A DNA stretch of 64,000 bases from Deltaproteobacteria bacterium (GCA_020632665.1 JACKFC010000012.1:1-64000); one strand, 5' to 3'; shown: positions 35,208-44,043, numbered from the stretch's first letter. Program-made: numbers and translations. Notes: a model not told the origin generated them from the sequence alone.

Positions 35208-36518
35208 TCACCGAGCCGCGGGCTCGTCGCCGCGCTCGGACTTCTTCGGCCAGCGCATCAGCGTGCGTGCGCGGGGGATCTTGGCGCGTGGCTGGTTCCA
35301 CGGCGCGTCGGCGCGGCTCGGACGATCGCTCCTCGCGGCGTCGCGACCACGCGCCCCGAGCCACACCACCGCAGCGGCGATCACGGCGACCACCAAGACG
35401 ACGGTGAGGTCGATCCAGATCGGTCGGCGGCGGGTCCCGCTGGCGACGGCGCGACGAACGTCGAGCTCACGCAGCGCGGCGTCGAGCTTGGCCTGGGCCA
35501 TCGCCGAGCGCGGGTCCGCTTCGTTCTCGGCCGCTTGGGTACGCGCCGCCTCGCGTTGATCCGCGGCCGAGCCGAAGCGGTCGGCGTAGGCCCCCGAACC
35601 CGCCCACGCAGCCAGGGGCACGATTGGCGAGCCCATCTCCCAGGGGCCGCCGCCGCGGACGATGGAGACCCGGGCGACCCCGGAATCGCCGAGGCATTCG
35701 GCGCAGGCGGCGCGCAGGTCGGCAAGAGCACCGGCGCGCTGCAGCGGGCTCGGCGAGAGCGCGGCGAGGATCGGGCCGGCGAGCAGCGGAGCAGCCTTGC
35801 GGACCGCCTCGGCGAGCTCGGCGCTCGGGCCGGCGGCCATCGCGTGGGGGAGCAGGCGTTCGTCTTGGCTCGGGAAGGCTGGTTGGCAGAGCAGGAGCTG
35901 GCATGCGGTGGCGGCGATGGCGAAGACGTCCGAGCTCGGCGTCGGCGCCCGACCGGCGAGGACCTCCGGCGCGACGAAGCGCGGATCGTCGTAGAGCATG
36001 GCGAAGCCGCGATCACCGAGCGCGCCGACGGTGGCGCCGGCGCGTTCGAGCAGTCCGGGCAGACCGGCCGCGAGCACCCGCACCGCGGCGATCCCTTCGC
36101 TGCCGGGCGGCGCGAGGAAGAGGTCGCCAGGAGCGATCCGGCCGACCACCAGCTCGCGGGCGTGGGCGTGGGCGATGGCGGCCAAGAGATCGTGCAGCAG
36201 CGCCGCGACCGCGCGCTCGGCGATCGGTCCGGCGCGGCGCGAGACCTCGAAGAGGTTGCTCCCCGCAGGAGCCAGCCAGCAGATCCGCGCGCCGCGACGA
36301 TCCGAGCTGGCGCTGGCGTGGCGCAACGTCAACAGGCCGTGGTGGCGGGCACGCTGCCAACGGACGGCGAGATCGAGGACGGCGTCGACGTCGGCGTCGG
36401 CGGCGACGTCGAGCTCGAAGACCAGCTCGGCGCCCTTGCCCTCCGGCGCGTCGTGGACCGATTGGCGGCCCCAGCCCGCGACCCGGACCAGCCAGTCGCC
36501 GCGGGGGTCCGGGCTCAC
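35208..36518 (-). CDS. Membrane-anchored pseudokinase
   Basis: 436 aa from a GTG that overlaps the aldolase stop (GTGA). The region of residues about 85-300 follows a Ser/Thr kinase C-lobe: IAHAHARELVVGRIAPGDLF at the catalytic-loop position, VLAAGLPGLL at the DFG position, FVAPEVLAGRAPTPSSDVFA matching the APE/subdomain IX block. The catalytic Asp of HRD, the DFG Asp, the Gly-rich loop and the VAIK Lys are all missing, so it should be inactive. A TM helix (IDLTVVLVVAVIAAAVVWLG) near residue 385 precedes a basic tail. It sits between class II aldolase and Na/Pi cotransporter genes; perhaps a scaffold or sensor. Confidence 0.75.
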   Translation of the reverse strand: MSPDPRGDWLVRVAGWGRQSVHDAPEGKGAELVFELDVAADADVDAVLDLAVRWQRARHHGLLTLRHASASSDRRGARICWLAPAGSNLFEVSRRAGPIAERAVAALLHDLLAAIAHAHARELVVGRIAPGDLFLAPPGSEGIAAVRVLAAGLPGLLERAGATVGALGDRGFAMLYDDPRFVAPEVLAGRAPTPSSDVFAIAATACQLLLCQPAFPSQDERLLPHAMAAGPSAELAEAVRKAAPLLAGPILAALSPSPLQRAGALADLRAACAECLGDSGVARVSIVRGGGPWEMGSPIVPLAAWAGSGAYADRFGSAADQREAARTQAAENEADPRSAMAQAKLDAALRELDVRRAVASGTRRRPIWIDLTVVLVVAVIAAAVVWLGARGRDAARSDRPSRADAPWNQPRAKIPRARTLMRWPKKSERGDEPAAR

Positions 36519-37279
36519 GGCCGGCCCCGTGGACCGAGCGCCTGCAGGACCGCGGCGATCAGGGCCTCGTCGCTGCCCTCGGTCGCCGCCGTGGCGCGAT
36601 CTTCGGGCTCGTAGGGCGGGCAGCCCGCGCCGACCGGCGTCTTGCCGGCGACCTGGTAGAGGTTGCGGATCTCGTCCTGCGGGATCGGCGTTGGCTGCCC
36701 GACCGAGCGCGCGAGCAGCGCGATCCTGGCGCTGTGCTCGAGCGCGTCGAGGCGCAAGAAGGCGGTGTCGAGGTCGGGACCGACGCTGACGCTGCCATGC
36801 CGCGGCATGAGCACGACGTCGTGGCAACGCAGGTACGCACCGAGCACGCGCCCGACGTCGGTGGTCGTCGGCGTCGTATAGGGCGCCGTCGCCGGCTGGC
36901 CGAAAGCGAAGATCAGCTCCGAGACGTAGAGCTCCGAGAGCGGCACGCCCGCCATCTGCAGCGCGACCGCATGCGGCGGGTGGGCGTGGATCACCGCGCC
37001 GACGTCGGGACGCCCGCGGTAGGCGGCGAGGTGCAGCACCAACTCGGACGAAGGCCGACCGGCGCCGCGCACGCGACCGTCGAGGTCGACGACGACCAAA
37101 TCCTGCGGCTGCAGCTTGCCTTTGTGGCTGGCCGAGGGGGTCGTCAGGACGAGGTCGCCGCCCAGCCGCACGCTGAGGTTGCCGTCGCCGGCAGCACCGA
37201 GGCCACGCTCCCAGATCGTCCGTGCCGTGGCACAGATCGCCTCGCGCTGTCGCTCTTCACTGATCCGCTGTCGGCGCAC
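36515..37279 (-). CDS. Class II aldolase/adducin family protein
   Basis: 254 aa from GTG 37279 (GGAGG 6 nt upstream); the longer frame to 37432 overlaps the upstream gene. Zn-aldolase landmarks: ERGLGAAGDGNLSVRL, then SSELVLHLAAYRGRPDVGAV, the metal ligands HAHPPHA and a later His in PRHGSVSVG. Family members include fuculose-1-phosphate aldolase, ribulose-5-phosphate epimerase and MtnB. Since mtnP is 6 kb away and in another operon, an MtnB role is only a possibility. Confidence 0.85.
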   Translation of the reverse strand: MRRQRISEERQREAICATARTIWERGLGAAGDGNLSVRLGGDLVLTTPSASHKGKLQPQDLVVVDLDGRVRGAGRPSSELVLHLAAYRGRPDVGAVIHAHPPHAVALQMAGVPLSELYVSELIFAFGQPATAPYTTPTTTDVGRVLGAYLRCHDVVLMPRHGSVSVGPDLDTAFLRLDALEHSARIALLARSVGQPTPIPQDEIRNLYQVAGKTPVGAGCPPYEPEDRATAATEGSDEALIAAVLQALGPRGRP

Positions 37280-37293
37280 GCTGCCTCCGGCGC

Positions 37294-37734
37294 CTAACGC
37301 GCGCGATCGATCGTGCGCTGCTTGCCGGTGAAGGACAAGGCGTCGATGCGCCACGCCCCCTCCTCGATCACGAGCCGGACGTCGTAGGAGGAGCGCCGGC
37401 CGCGATCGCCGGGTCGCCGTAGGGTCAGCCACGCCACGTCGCCGCTCGGCTCGACCTCGATCGCCTCGATCTCCTCGCTCACCAGGAAGAAATACGGGTG
37501 GCTACGGGTGTGCCGCGGATCCTTGCCGCGCGAGAGGCCGAGCAATCCGGCCACCAACGGGCGGGAACGCGCGGTGAAGCCGGCGAGGAAGACCTGCTCG
37601 TCGCCGAGGGTCGCGGCGGCGACGGTGCTCAAGAAGGCCTTGTCGACCGGCGGGACGTAGAGAAAGCGCAGATACGCCCAGACCCCACCGCCGATGGCAG
37701 CCAGCAGAAGCAGGACGACGATGACCTTCTTCAA
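37294..37734 (-). CDS. Small membrane-anchored or exported protein, unknown
   Basis: 146 aa. N-terminal hydrophobic helix (VIVVLLLLAAIGGGVWAYL) right after MKK, uncleaved anchor or signal. The remaining 120 residues resemble an NTF2/SnoaL-like alpha+beta fold (VAWLTLRRP, YDVRLVIEEGAWRIDALSF), though without certainty. Same strand as the lipoprotein gene 10 bp upstream, whose mature part ends in the comparable RGQWRIDLLEM; the two may be distant paralogs. Confidence 0.65.
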   Translation of the reverse strand: MKKVIVVLLLLAAIGGGVWAYLRFLYVPPVDKAFLSTVAAATLGDEQVFLAGFTARSRPLVAGLLGLSRGKDPRHTRSHPYFFLVSEEIEAIEVEPSGDVAWLTLRRPGDRGRRSSYDVRLVIEEGAWRIDALSFTGKQRTIDRAR

Positions 37735-37744
37735 CGCGCTCTCC

Positions 37745-38185
37745 TCAATCGTCCCTCGGCTGCATCGCCTGCAGGAAGGAATCCATCTCGAGCAGGTCGA
37801 TTCGCCACTGGCCGCGCACCAGGCGCAGCGGCACCAGCTCCTTGCGATCGCCCTTGCGGAGCTCGACCACGGCGCGCTGCCCCGACTCGACGACCTCGCC
37901 GACGTCGCCCTTGGGCAGCAGCGTGGTGGTCGGCTTGCCGTCGCGCAGGACCTTGAAGACCCGGCCCGAGCGCTTCTGCACCAGCTCGCCGCGGCGCAGC
38001 AGATCCGCGGCAGAGGGCTCGCAGAGAGCGAGGAAGGCCTCGTCGTCTCCCGACTTCAGCGCCGATCGCGCCGACTCGACCACGGCCGCGGGCTCTTCCC
38101 GGCATCCCGCAGCCAGCGCCGAGAGCAACAACAGGGCTGCGGCGGCGGCGCGGGCGGGGCGGAGTTGGCGTTGAATACGCTGCAT
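37745..38185 (-). CDS. Small lipoprotein, unknown
   Basis: 146 aa from the ATG at 38185. Lipobox LAAGC after a hydrophobic Ala/Leu core. The mature part has ESARSALKSGDDEAFLALCE and ends with LVRGQWRIDLLEMDSF, a pattern seen in DUF4878/NTF2-like lipoproteins. First gene of the operon that continues through aldolase, pseudokinase, phosphate transporter and PhoU. Confidence 0.68.
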   Translation of the reverse strand: MQRIQRQLRPARAAAAALLLLSALAAGCREEPAAVVESARSALKSGDDEAFLALCEPSAADLLRRGELVQKRSGRVFKVLRDGKPTTTLLPKGDVGEVVESGQRAVVELRKGDRKELVPLRLVRGQWRIDLLEMDSFLQAMQPRDD

Positions 38186-38191
38186 CCTTGC

Positions 38192-38220
38192 TGCAAAGCA
38201 CGGCCCGGAGCGCGCGTCAA
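38192..38220 (-). promoter_or_regulatory. Possible promoter of the lipoprotein-aldolase-pseudokinase-phosphate operon
   Basis: Minus strand -35 TTGACG (38220-38215), 17-bp spacer, weak -10 TTTGCA (38197-38192). The -10 ends 6 nt before the ATG. Confidence 0.35.
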
Positions 38221-38249
38221 GGCAAGGGCGGCAACGCGGCGCCGGACGC

Positions 38250-38278
38250 TTGCGCCGCCCGGGGCCCGGTGCTACCCA
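38250..38278 (+). promoter_or_regulatory. Predicted deoxynucleoside kinase promoter (leaderless)
   Basis: -35 TTGCGC (38250-38255), 17-bp spacer, -10 TACCCA (38273-38278) preceded by TGC. The -35 hexamer and spacing match the tRNA-Ala promoter. Transcription would start at or beside the GTG at 38285. Confidence 0.45.
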
Positions 38279-38284
38279 CCTCGC

Positions 38285-38977
38285 GTGAACGACGCGCAGC
38301 CACGTTTTGTCGCCATCGCAGGGACCATCGGCGCCGGGAAGTCGACGCTGACCTCCTTCCTCGAGAACCGCTACGACGTCCGCCCGTTCTACGAGCCCAA
38401 CGACAGCAACCCGTACCTGGAAGACTTCTACCGGGATATGGCGCAGTTCGCCTTCCACAGTCAGATGTACTTCCTCTCGGCGAAATTTCGCGCCCACCTC
38501 GAGCTGGCGAAATTGCTCGACGCGCACCCGGGCGTGGTCTTCGCGCAGGACCGGACGATCTACGAAGACGCAGAGATCTTCGCGGCTTCGCTGCATGCCA
38601 GCGGCGTGATGTCGGAGCGCGACTTCGAGACCTACCGCGCGATGTACCTCGCGATCCGTGACACGCTGCCGCGGCCCGACCTGCTGATCTACCTGCGCTG
38701 CAGCGTGCGCGGTTCGCGGCGCCGAATCCGCTGGCGCGGTCGGGCCTCGGAGCAAGGGCTCGACGTCCGCTACCTGCGCCGGCTCCACGCCGCCTACGAG
38801 AGCTGGTTCGACGCCTACGATCTCGGCCCGAAGTTGGTGATCGAGACCGAGCAGCTCGACTACCTCCGCGACCTGGTCGATCGGGTCGACCTGGTGACCC
38901 AGCTCGAGCGCATTTTGGCCCGTCCCGCCGGGGCTGTCGCGCAACACGCGGTTGCAGGCGCCCCGGTGCGTCCGTAG
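38285..38977 (+). CDS. Deoxynucleoside kinase
   Basis: 230 aa from GTG 38285; no Shine-Dalgarno precedes it, and the -10 box is only 6 nt away. Walker A IAGTIGAGKSTL, the DR-type motif FAQDRTIYEDAEIFA that positions the deoxyribose, and an Arg-rich LID (RGSRRRIRWRGR) that closes on ATP. Phosphorylates deoxyadenosine/deoxyguanosine or deoxycytidine in nucleotide salvage; the specificity is not decided by sequence alone. Confidence 0.88.
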   Translation: MNDAQPRFVAIAGTIGAGKSTLTSFLENRYDVRPFYEPNDSNPYLEDFYRDMAQFAFHSQMYFLSAKFRAHLELAKLLDAHPGVVFAQDRTIYEDAEIFAASLHASGVMSERDFETYRAMYLAIRDTLPRPDLLIYLRCSVRGSRRRIRWRGRASEQGLDVRYLRRLHAAYESWFDAYDLGPKLVIETEQLDYLRDLVDRVDLVTQLERILARPAGAVAQHAVAGAPVRP

Positions 38978-38980
38978 ACT
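38952..38980 (+). promoter_or_regulatory. Predicted glpD promoter
   Basis: -35 TTGCAG (38952-38957), 17-bp spacer, -10 TAGACT (38975-38980), within the end of the kinase gene and 51 bp before the glpD start. Confidence 0.5.
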
Positions 38981-39031
38981 CCCGCCGCCCTGCGTCCAGC
39001 CGATCCCGGCGCAGGCGGAGCCGCAGCTTTG

Positions 39032-40708
39032 ATGGCCTTCTCGATTCAGCAACGTCCTGCCCACATCGCGGCGCTCGCCGAGCGCACCCTCGACCTCTTG
39101 GTGGTCGGCGGCGGCATCACCGGTGCCGGCGTGGCGCGCGACGCCGCGCTGCGCGGCCTCGACGTCGCGCTGATCGACCGGGACGATTTCGCCGCCGGCA
39201 CCTCGTCGCGATCGTCGAAGCTGATCCACGGCGGCCTGCGCTACCTCGAGCAGGGCGACGTCGGGCTGGTCTTCGAAGCGGTGCGCGAGCGCCAACGCCT
39301 GCTCAAGCTGGCGCCGCACCTCGCGCTGCCGCAGAGCTTCGTGGTGCCGGTCTATCCGGGGGCCCGCCACGGCGTGCTGATGCTCGACCTCGGCCTGACG
39401 ATCTACGACACCCTCGCCGCTTTCTCCGGCGTGCTGCGCCACCGCGCCTACCGACGCGGCCGGCTGCTCGGCCTGGAGCCGCTGCTGCACCCGAGCGTCC
39501 GCGGCGGCGTGCGGTACTTCGACGCGCAGACCCACGACGCCCGCCTTGTGCTGGCGAATCTGCGCGGCGCCCACGCGGCCGGCGCGATCGTCGCCTCGCG
39601 CGTCGTCTTCGAGTCGCCGCGGCTCGAAGGTGAGCGGGTGGTCGGCGCCACCGTCCGCGACCTGGAGAGCGACCGGGCGATCGAGGTCAAGGCGCGCACC
39701 GTCGTGCTCTGCGCCGGCCCCTTCGCCGACGACGCCATGGCCCGCTTCCTCGGCAACCCGCCGCCCCGCCCGATCATCCGGCCGAGCAAGGGCGTGCACA
39801 TCGTCGTGCCGCGGGCGCGGCTGCCGCTCTCCGAGGCGTTGTTGATGTCTGCCCCGGACGGCCGCGTCGTCTTCGCCCTACCCTGGCCGCAGGTCTCGGT
39901 GATCGGGACCACCGATACGCCCTTCGCCGGTGATCTGCGCCGGCCGCGGACCACCGTCGCCGACGCCGACTACCTGCTCGAGGTCACCAACCTGAACCTC
40001 GCCGCGCCGGCGGGCCCCTTGGTCCGCGACGATATCGTCTCGACCTGGGCCGGCATCCGCCCGCTCGCGATCGGCACGCGCGACGACGGCGGCACCTACA
40101 AGACCTCGCGCGAGCACGTCATCCACAGCGACCCGCGCGGCATGGTGATGATCGCCGGCGGCAAGCTGACGACCTACCGCGTGATGGCGGCCCAAGGCGT
40201 CGAGGCGGCGATGGAGCTGCTGCCGGCGTCGCGACGCGAGCGCGCCCAGCCCTGCGTGACCGCCGACCTGCCGCTGCCCGGTGCCGAAGCCTTGCCGTCG
40301 GGCAAGGCGCCGCTGGAGGCGATGGCGGCGCTGCTGATCAAAGAGCGTGGGGTGAGCGGCGGCTACGCCCACCACCTCGCCCGCACCTGGGGCAGCGACG
40401 CGGTCGCGATCCTCGACGACGCCGCGGCGATCGAGGACGGCATGCGGCCGGTGCTCTCCGGCGTACCGACGCGCTGGGCGGAAGTCGAATGGACGATCCG
40501 GCACGAGATGCCGATGGATTTGGTCGACCTGGCGGTGCGCCGGCTGCCCCTGTACTACGTCGCCGGCGAGCGCGTGCTCGAGGTCGCCGACGCCCTGGCC
40601 GCACGGCTGTGCGACGTCGCGGGCTGGGACGACGCGCGCCGCGCCGAGCTGGTCCGGGGCCTGCGCGACCACGTCGACGAGGGCCGGCTCTGCGAGGGGG
40701 ACGCATGA
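39032..40708 (+). CDS. glpD: Glycerol-3-phosphate dehydrogenase (FAD, aerobic)
   Basis: 558 aa. Oxidises glycerol-3-phosphate to dihydroxyacetone phosphate at the inner membrane, feeding electrons to quinone. N-terminal FAD site VVGGGITGAGVARDAALRG, the signature SSRSSKLIHGGLRYLEQGD, and a late FAD contact MIAGGKLTTYRVMA. ATG 39032 is taken; the TTG one codon earlier is less likely. The stop overlaps the next start (ATGA), so the phosphatase is coupled. Confidence 0.93.
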   Translation: MAFSIQQRPAHIAALAERTLDLLVVGGGITGAGVARDAALRGLDVALIDRDDFAAGTSSRSSKLIHGGLRYLEQGDVGLVFEAVRERQRLLKLAPHLALPQSFVVPVYPGARHGVLMLDLGLTIYDTLAAFSGVLRHRAYRRGRLLGLEPLLHPSVRGGVRYFDAQTHDARLVLANLRGAHAAGAIVASRVVFESPRLEGERVVGATVRDLESDRAIEVKARTVVLCAGPFADDAMARFLGNPPPRPIIRPSKGVHIVVPRARLPLSEALLMSAPDGRVVFALPWPQVSVIGTTDTPFAGDLRRPRTTVADADYLLEVTNLNLAAPAGPLVRDDIVSTWAGIRPLAIGTRDDGGTYKTSREHVIHSDPRGMVMIAGGKLTTYRVMAAQGVEAAMELLPASRRERAQPCVTADLPLPGAEALPSGKAPLEAMAALLIKERGVSGGYAHHLARTWGSDAVAILDDAAAIEDGMRPVLSGVPTRWAEVEWTIRHEMPMDLVDLAVRRLPLYYVAGERVLEVADALAARLCDVAGWDDARRAELVRGLRDHVDEGRLCEGDA

Positions 40709-41595
40709 GCGGCGCCGCGACCGCCAACGGCCTCGACCTCGACTTCGACCTCGACCTCGACCTCGACGCAGTGCTTCAGGGCACGCGACAGGCCGTCGAG
40801 CAGGCCGTGGAGTTGGTTCGCTCGCTGCTCGAGGGGCCGTTTCGGTCCTGGGCCAAGGGTGATCAATCGCCGGTGACCGAGATCGACCTCGCGGTGGACA
40901 AGCTGCTCGGCCAGCTGTTGCCCCGCGTCGCGTCGGCGGCCTGGCTGAGCGAGGAGACGGTCGACGACCCCGGCCGTCTGCAGGCCGCGCTGGTCTGGGT
41001 GGTCGATCCGATCGACGGAACCCGCAGCCTGATCGAGCGATCGGGGCAATTCTGCATCTCGGTCGCGCTCTGCCATCAAGGCGCGCCGCTGATCGGCGTT
41101 GTGGCGAATCCGACCACCGGCGAGCGCTTCTACGCCGCTGCCGGACGCGGCGCATGGGACGAGAACGGCCGCCGGCTACGGGTCCGCGCGACCGAGGCGA
41201 GCCGGCCGCCGCGGCTGCTCGTCAGCACGCGCGAGCTCGCACGCGGGTTGTGGAATGACCTCGACGGCTGCGCCGAGACCGAAGCGCTCTCCAGCCTCGC
41301 CTACAAGCTCGCGAAGGTCGCGCGGGGCGACGTCGACGCGACGATGACGCCCTGGACCCGGGCGGAATGGGACGCTGCGGCGGGCGATCTGCTGGTCCGC
41401 GAGGCCGGCGGCTCCAGCGTCGATATCCGCGGCGAGCCGTTGCGCTACAACCGCAGCCGCCCGCTCTTCGAGGGCGTGGTCGCGGGATCGCCGGAGCTCC
41501 TGGGCCGGCTCGCGACCCTGCGCCACGAGCTGCGGAGCCGAAAGGAAAAGGTCCTGGCGCAGCACACGACCCGGCACGCCACCGAGGCGGGTTGA
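40705..41595 (+). CDS. Inositol monophosphatase/CysQ-family phosphatase
   Basis: 296 aa. Metal-dependent phosphatase signatures: SEETVDDP (Glu of the first site), WVVDPIDGTRSLIE, and the C-terminal WDAAAGDLLVREAGGSS. Either inositol-1-phosphatase or 3'(2'),5'-bisphosphate nucleotidase. The start overlaps glpD by 4 nt. Near the N-terminus a GACCTC hexanucleotide repeat (40735-40767) encodes Leu-Asp pairs. Confidence 0.87.
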   Translation: MSGAATANGLDLDFDLDLDLDAVLQGTRQAVEQAVELVRSLLEGPFRSWAKGDQSPVTEIDLAVDKLLGQLLPRVASAAWLSEETVDDPGRLQAALVWVVDPIDGTRSLIERSGQFCISVALCHQGAPLIGVVANPTTGERFYAAAGRGAWDENGRRLRVRATEASRPPRLLVSTRELARGLWNDLDGCAETEALSSLAYKLAKVARGDVDATMTPWTRAEWDAAAGDLLVREAGGSSVDIRGEPLRYNRSRPLFEGVVAGSPELLGRLATLRHELRSRKEKVLAQHTTRHATEAG

Positions 41596-41656
41596 ACTCG
41601 GAGCGGCTTGGCTGCGATGCTCGGCGCCACGGGCCTCGGGCCCGGCGGGAGATCCG

Positions 41657-41896
41657 ATGCGCGCAGCGACGACGGCAAACCAGCTTCGACGACCGGTCGC
41701 GCGACTGCTGCTGCTCGTCGGCTGCGTCGCTTGGCTGCCTGCCTGTGACCGCCCCTGCAAGCGCCTGGCCGAGCGCCTGTGTGAACGCAGCGGCGACGAA
41801 GAGCTCTGCGAGCAGTGGAAGATCCGCACCAGTCGGGTCCCCGAGAGCACGTGCGAGGCGGGCCTTCGCACGCTCGACAAGGAAGCGTTCCGTTGA
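41657..41896 (+). CDS. Small Cys-containing lipoprotein
   Basis: 79 aa. Lipobox LPACD follows a hydrophobic core; the mature peptide of about 50 residues has five further cysteines (PCKRLAERLCERSGDEELCE and STCEAGL), suggesting two disulfides. GGGAG lies about 7 nt before the ATG. The stop overlaps a TTG start of the CPBP gene (TTGA). No family recognised. Confidence 0.72.
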   Translation: MRAATTANQLRRPVARLLLLVGCVAWLPACDRPCKRLAERLCERSGDEELCEQWKIRTSRVPESTCEAGLRTLDKEAFR

Positions 41897-43584
41897 CCCC
41901 GACCCCGCGTGAACGCGTGCCCCTGCCCGGGCCGCGGCAGCTCTGGGTGGCCCTCTCCTTCGCCGGGTTGGTGCTGCCCTTCGTGCTGCTGCTCGGCGGC
42001 GACGACGGTGGCCCGCGGGCGGAATACGTCAGCCTGCTGTTCAAGATCCGGATGCGGAACGTGCTGCACCTCGTCGCCGAGAGCAGTGGCGCGGCGATCC
42101 GCAGCGAGGCCGATGCCCACGCCGCCAGCGCCGAAGCGCGGTCGCCGAGGCCGTCGACGGGCGAGGACGCCCCGGCCCCTGAACCGGCCGCCCCGACCAC
42201 GCCGACCGTCGTCGAGGAGGGCGACGCCGGACCGACCATCGGCAGGCCGAAGCCATCGACGCCTGCGCCGAACGTGCCCCCCGAGCTGGTGACGCTGGAC
42301 GAAGCGAAGATCACCGAGTTGGCGCTGCGCGAGCTGCTCGGACAAGCCCGTCGGATCGCCGGCGTCGACAGCGAGCTCGGCGGCAAGGCGATCGAAGCGG
42401 TGCTGGCGCACGCCGTCGCTGTCGACGCCTTCACGATGGCCGCCACGCTCGCCGACGAAGTGCATCGCGACGGGCTGCCGTTGACCGAAGACGCCGCGGC
42501 GGCGCTGGCCGGGACGGCTCCCGGGACCGACGCGCCGCCTGCGACGCTCCACGCGGCGCCTCTGGTCGAGGCATTGGCACGGGCCAAGGTCGCGGGCTTC
42601 GGCCGTGATTGGGGGCGCTTCGGCCGGGCCCGGGTGCAGGCCCGCCTGGCGGGGCTCGGCGGCGACTTCGACCGTGCCCGCGCCGCGCACGACGCGATCC
42701 ACGCGCTGGAAGACCGCGCCGTCCCGCTGCTCGGCACGCTGGCGCAATTCATCGGGCTCGGTGCGCTGCTCGGGATGGGGCTGCTGCTCTACGTCGCGGC
42801 GCGTGGCGCCGGCGCGCGCACGGCGGGCGAGGCGCGCTTGGATTGGCTGCGCGCGCGCTTCGCCGGCCTCGGCCCCTCGCCGTGGCCGCTCGACCCCCTG
42901 CTACCGGCCCTGGGGATGGCCACCTGGCTCATGGGCTACCTCGTCGCCGGGGTGACCGTCGCGTTGCTGCCGGGGCCGCGGCTCGCTGGCGGACTCTCGG
43001 TGCTCTTTCAATCGCTCTTCGGCGTGATGGCCGCCGTCGCCGTGACCGCCGCGTTCGGCCGTGGCGCCTCGCCGATGCACAGCGCCGCGCTGGTCGACGA
43101 ACGCGAGGGACAGAGCGGCTGGCGGGCGAGCACCGCGGCGTTGCTCGCCTATTGCGCGCTCTTGCCGCTGATGTTCGGCGCTGCGCTGGTCAGCGCCTTC
43201 TTCTGGTCGCTGATCGCGCCGGACATGGCGCCGCACCTGCACCCGGTCCAGGGCCTGCTGCTGCAGGACGGCGGCGCGATCGACGTCGGCGCGATGGCCT
43301 TCGCGGTGGTGATCGCCGCGCCGATTGGCGAGGAGCTGGTCTTCCGCGGCTTCCTCTACCGCTCGCTGCGCGGGCTCTACGGCGTGCGGACCGCGCTTTG
43401 GATCTCCGCGGCGGGGTTCGCCCTGCTGCACATGGCGCTGCCGCTGCTGCTGCCCTATTTGCTGCTCGGCGCCGCGTTCGCGCTGGTCTTCGAGTGGACC
43501 GGGTCGCTCTGGGCCAGCATCACCTTGCACGCGCTGTGGAACGGCGCCGTGCTCGGCATGTTGTTGGTCGTCTCGCAAGCGTGA
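41893..43584 (+). CDS. CPBP-family intramembrane metalloprotease
   Basis: About 563 aa from TTG 41893 (GTG 41917 is an alternative). One N-terminal TM, then a Pro-rich and helical extracytoplasmic region of about 230 residues, then about seven TM helices holding the CPBP (Abi/CAAX) motifs: GEELVFRGFLYRSL near residue 478, FALLHMAL, and LHALWNG near the C-terminus. These supply the metal-binding Glu and His residues. The large soluble insertion before the protease core is unusual; function may be prenyl-protein processing or bacteriocin/stress related. Confidence 0.82.
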   Translation: MTPTPRERVPLPGPRQLWVALSFAGLVLPFVLLLGGDDGGPRAEYVSLLFKIRMRNVLHLVAESSGAAIRSEADAHAASAEARSPRPSTGEDAPAPEPAAPTTPTVVEEGDAGPTIGRPKPSTPAPNVPPELVTLDEAKITELALRELLGQARRIAGVDSELGGKAIEAVLAHAVAVDAFTMAATLADEVHRDGLPLTEDAAAALAGTAPGTDAPPATLHAAPLVEALARAKVAGFGRDWGRFGRARVQARLAGLGGDFDRARAAHDAIHALEDRAVPLLGTLAQFIGLGALLGMGLLLYVAARGAGARTAGEARLDWLRARFAGLGPSPWPLDPLLPALGMATWLMGYLVAGVTVALLPGPRLAGGLSVLFQSLFGVMAAVAVTAAFGRGASPMHSAALVDEREGQSGWRASTAALLAYCALLPLMFGAALVSAFFWSLIAPDMAPHLHPVQGLLLQDGGAIDVGAMAFAVVIAAPIGEELVFRGFLYRSLRGLYGVRTALWISAAGFALLHMALPLLLPYLLLGAAFALVFEWTGSLWASITLHALWNGAVLGMLLVVSQA

Positions 43585-43605
43585 AGCAGGAGCAGGAGGC
43601 CAGCG

Positions 43606-44043
43606 ATGCACGAACGATGGGCCGTCACCGACGCCGCCGCCGCGATGGCGGCCGGCACGCTGGTCTACATCGATATCCGCAGCACGGCCGAGGTCGAGCA
43701 GGGCCTGCCGGCCGGCGCCTACCACGTGCCCCTCTTCGACGCGGGCCCGTTCGGGATGGTGCCGAACGGAAATTTCGCTGCGGAGGTCGCCGCCGTCCTC
43801 GCCGAGGTGGCCCCGACCCGCTGCGCCGTCGCGTGTGCCCATGGCGTGCGCTCTCGGCAAGCGGTCGGCCTGCTGGCGATGGCGGGCATCGAGGTCGACG
43901 AGGTCCCCGGTGGCTGGGACGGCCTGCGCGACGGCTGGGGTGGCGTGGTCGCGCCGGGCTGGAGCCACGCATCGCTGCCGGTCGAGGCCAGGCCGGCCGC
44001 GGGCCGCGATCACGCGTCGATCCGCCTTCGCGTGGCCGAGTGA
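43606..44043 (+). CDS. Rhodanese-domain protein
   Basis: 145 aa, cytoplasmic. Starts with VYIDIRSTAEVEQGLPAGAYHVPL (rhodanese strand-turn) and has the active-site loop CAHGVRSRQA with Cys then Arg spacing typical of sulfurtransferases. GGAG lies upstream of the ATG at 43606. A Gly/Trp-rich stretch and a 35-residue tail follow the domain. Confidence 0.85.
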   Translation: MHERWAVTDAAAAMAAGTLVYIDIRSTAEVEQGLPAGAYHVPLFDAGPFGMVPNGNFAAEVAAVLAEVAPTRCAVACAHGVRSRQAVGLLAMAGIEVDEVPGGWDGLRDGWGGVVAPGWSHASLPVEARPAAGRDHASIRLRVAE

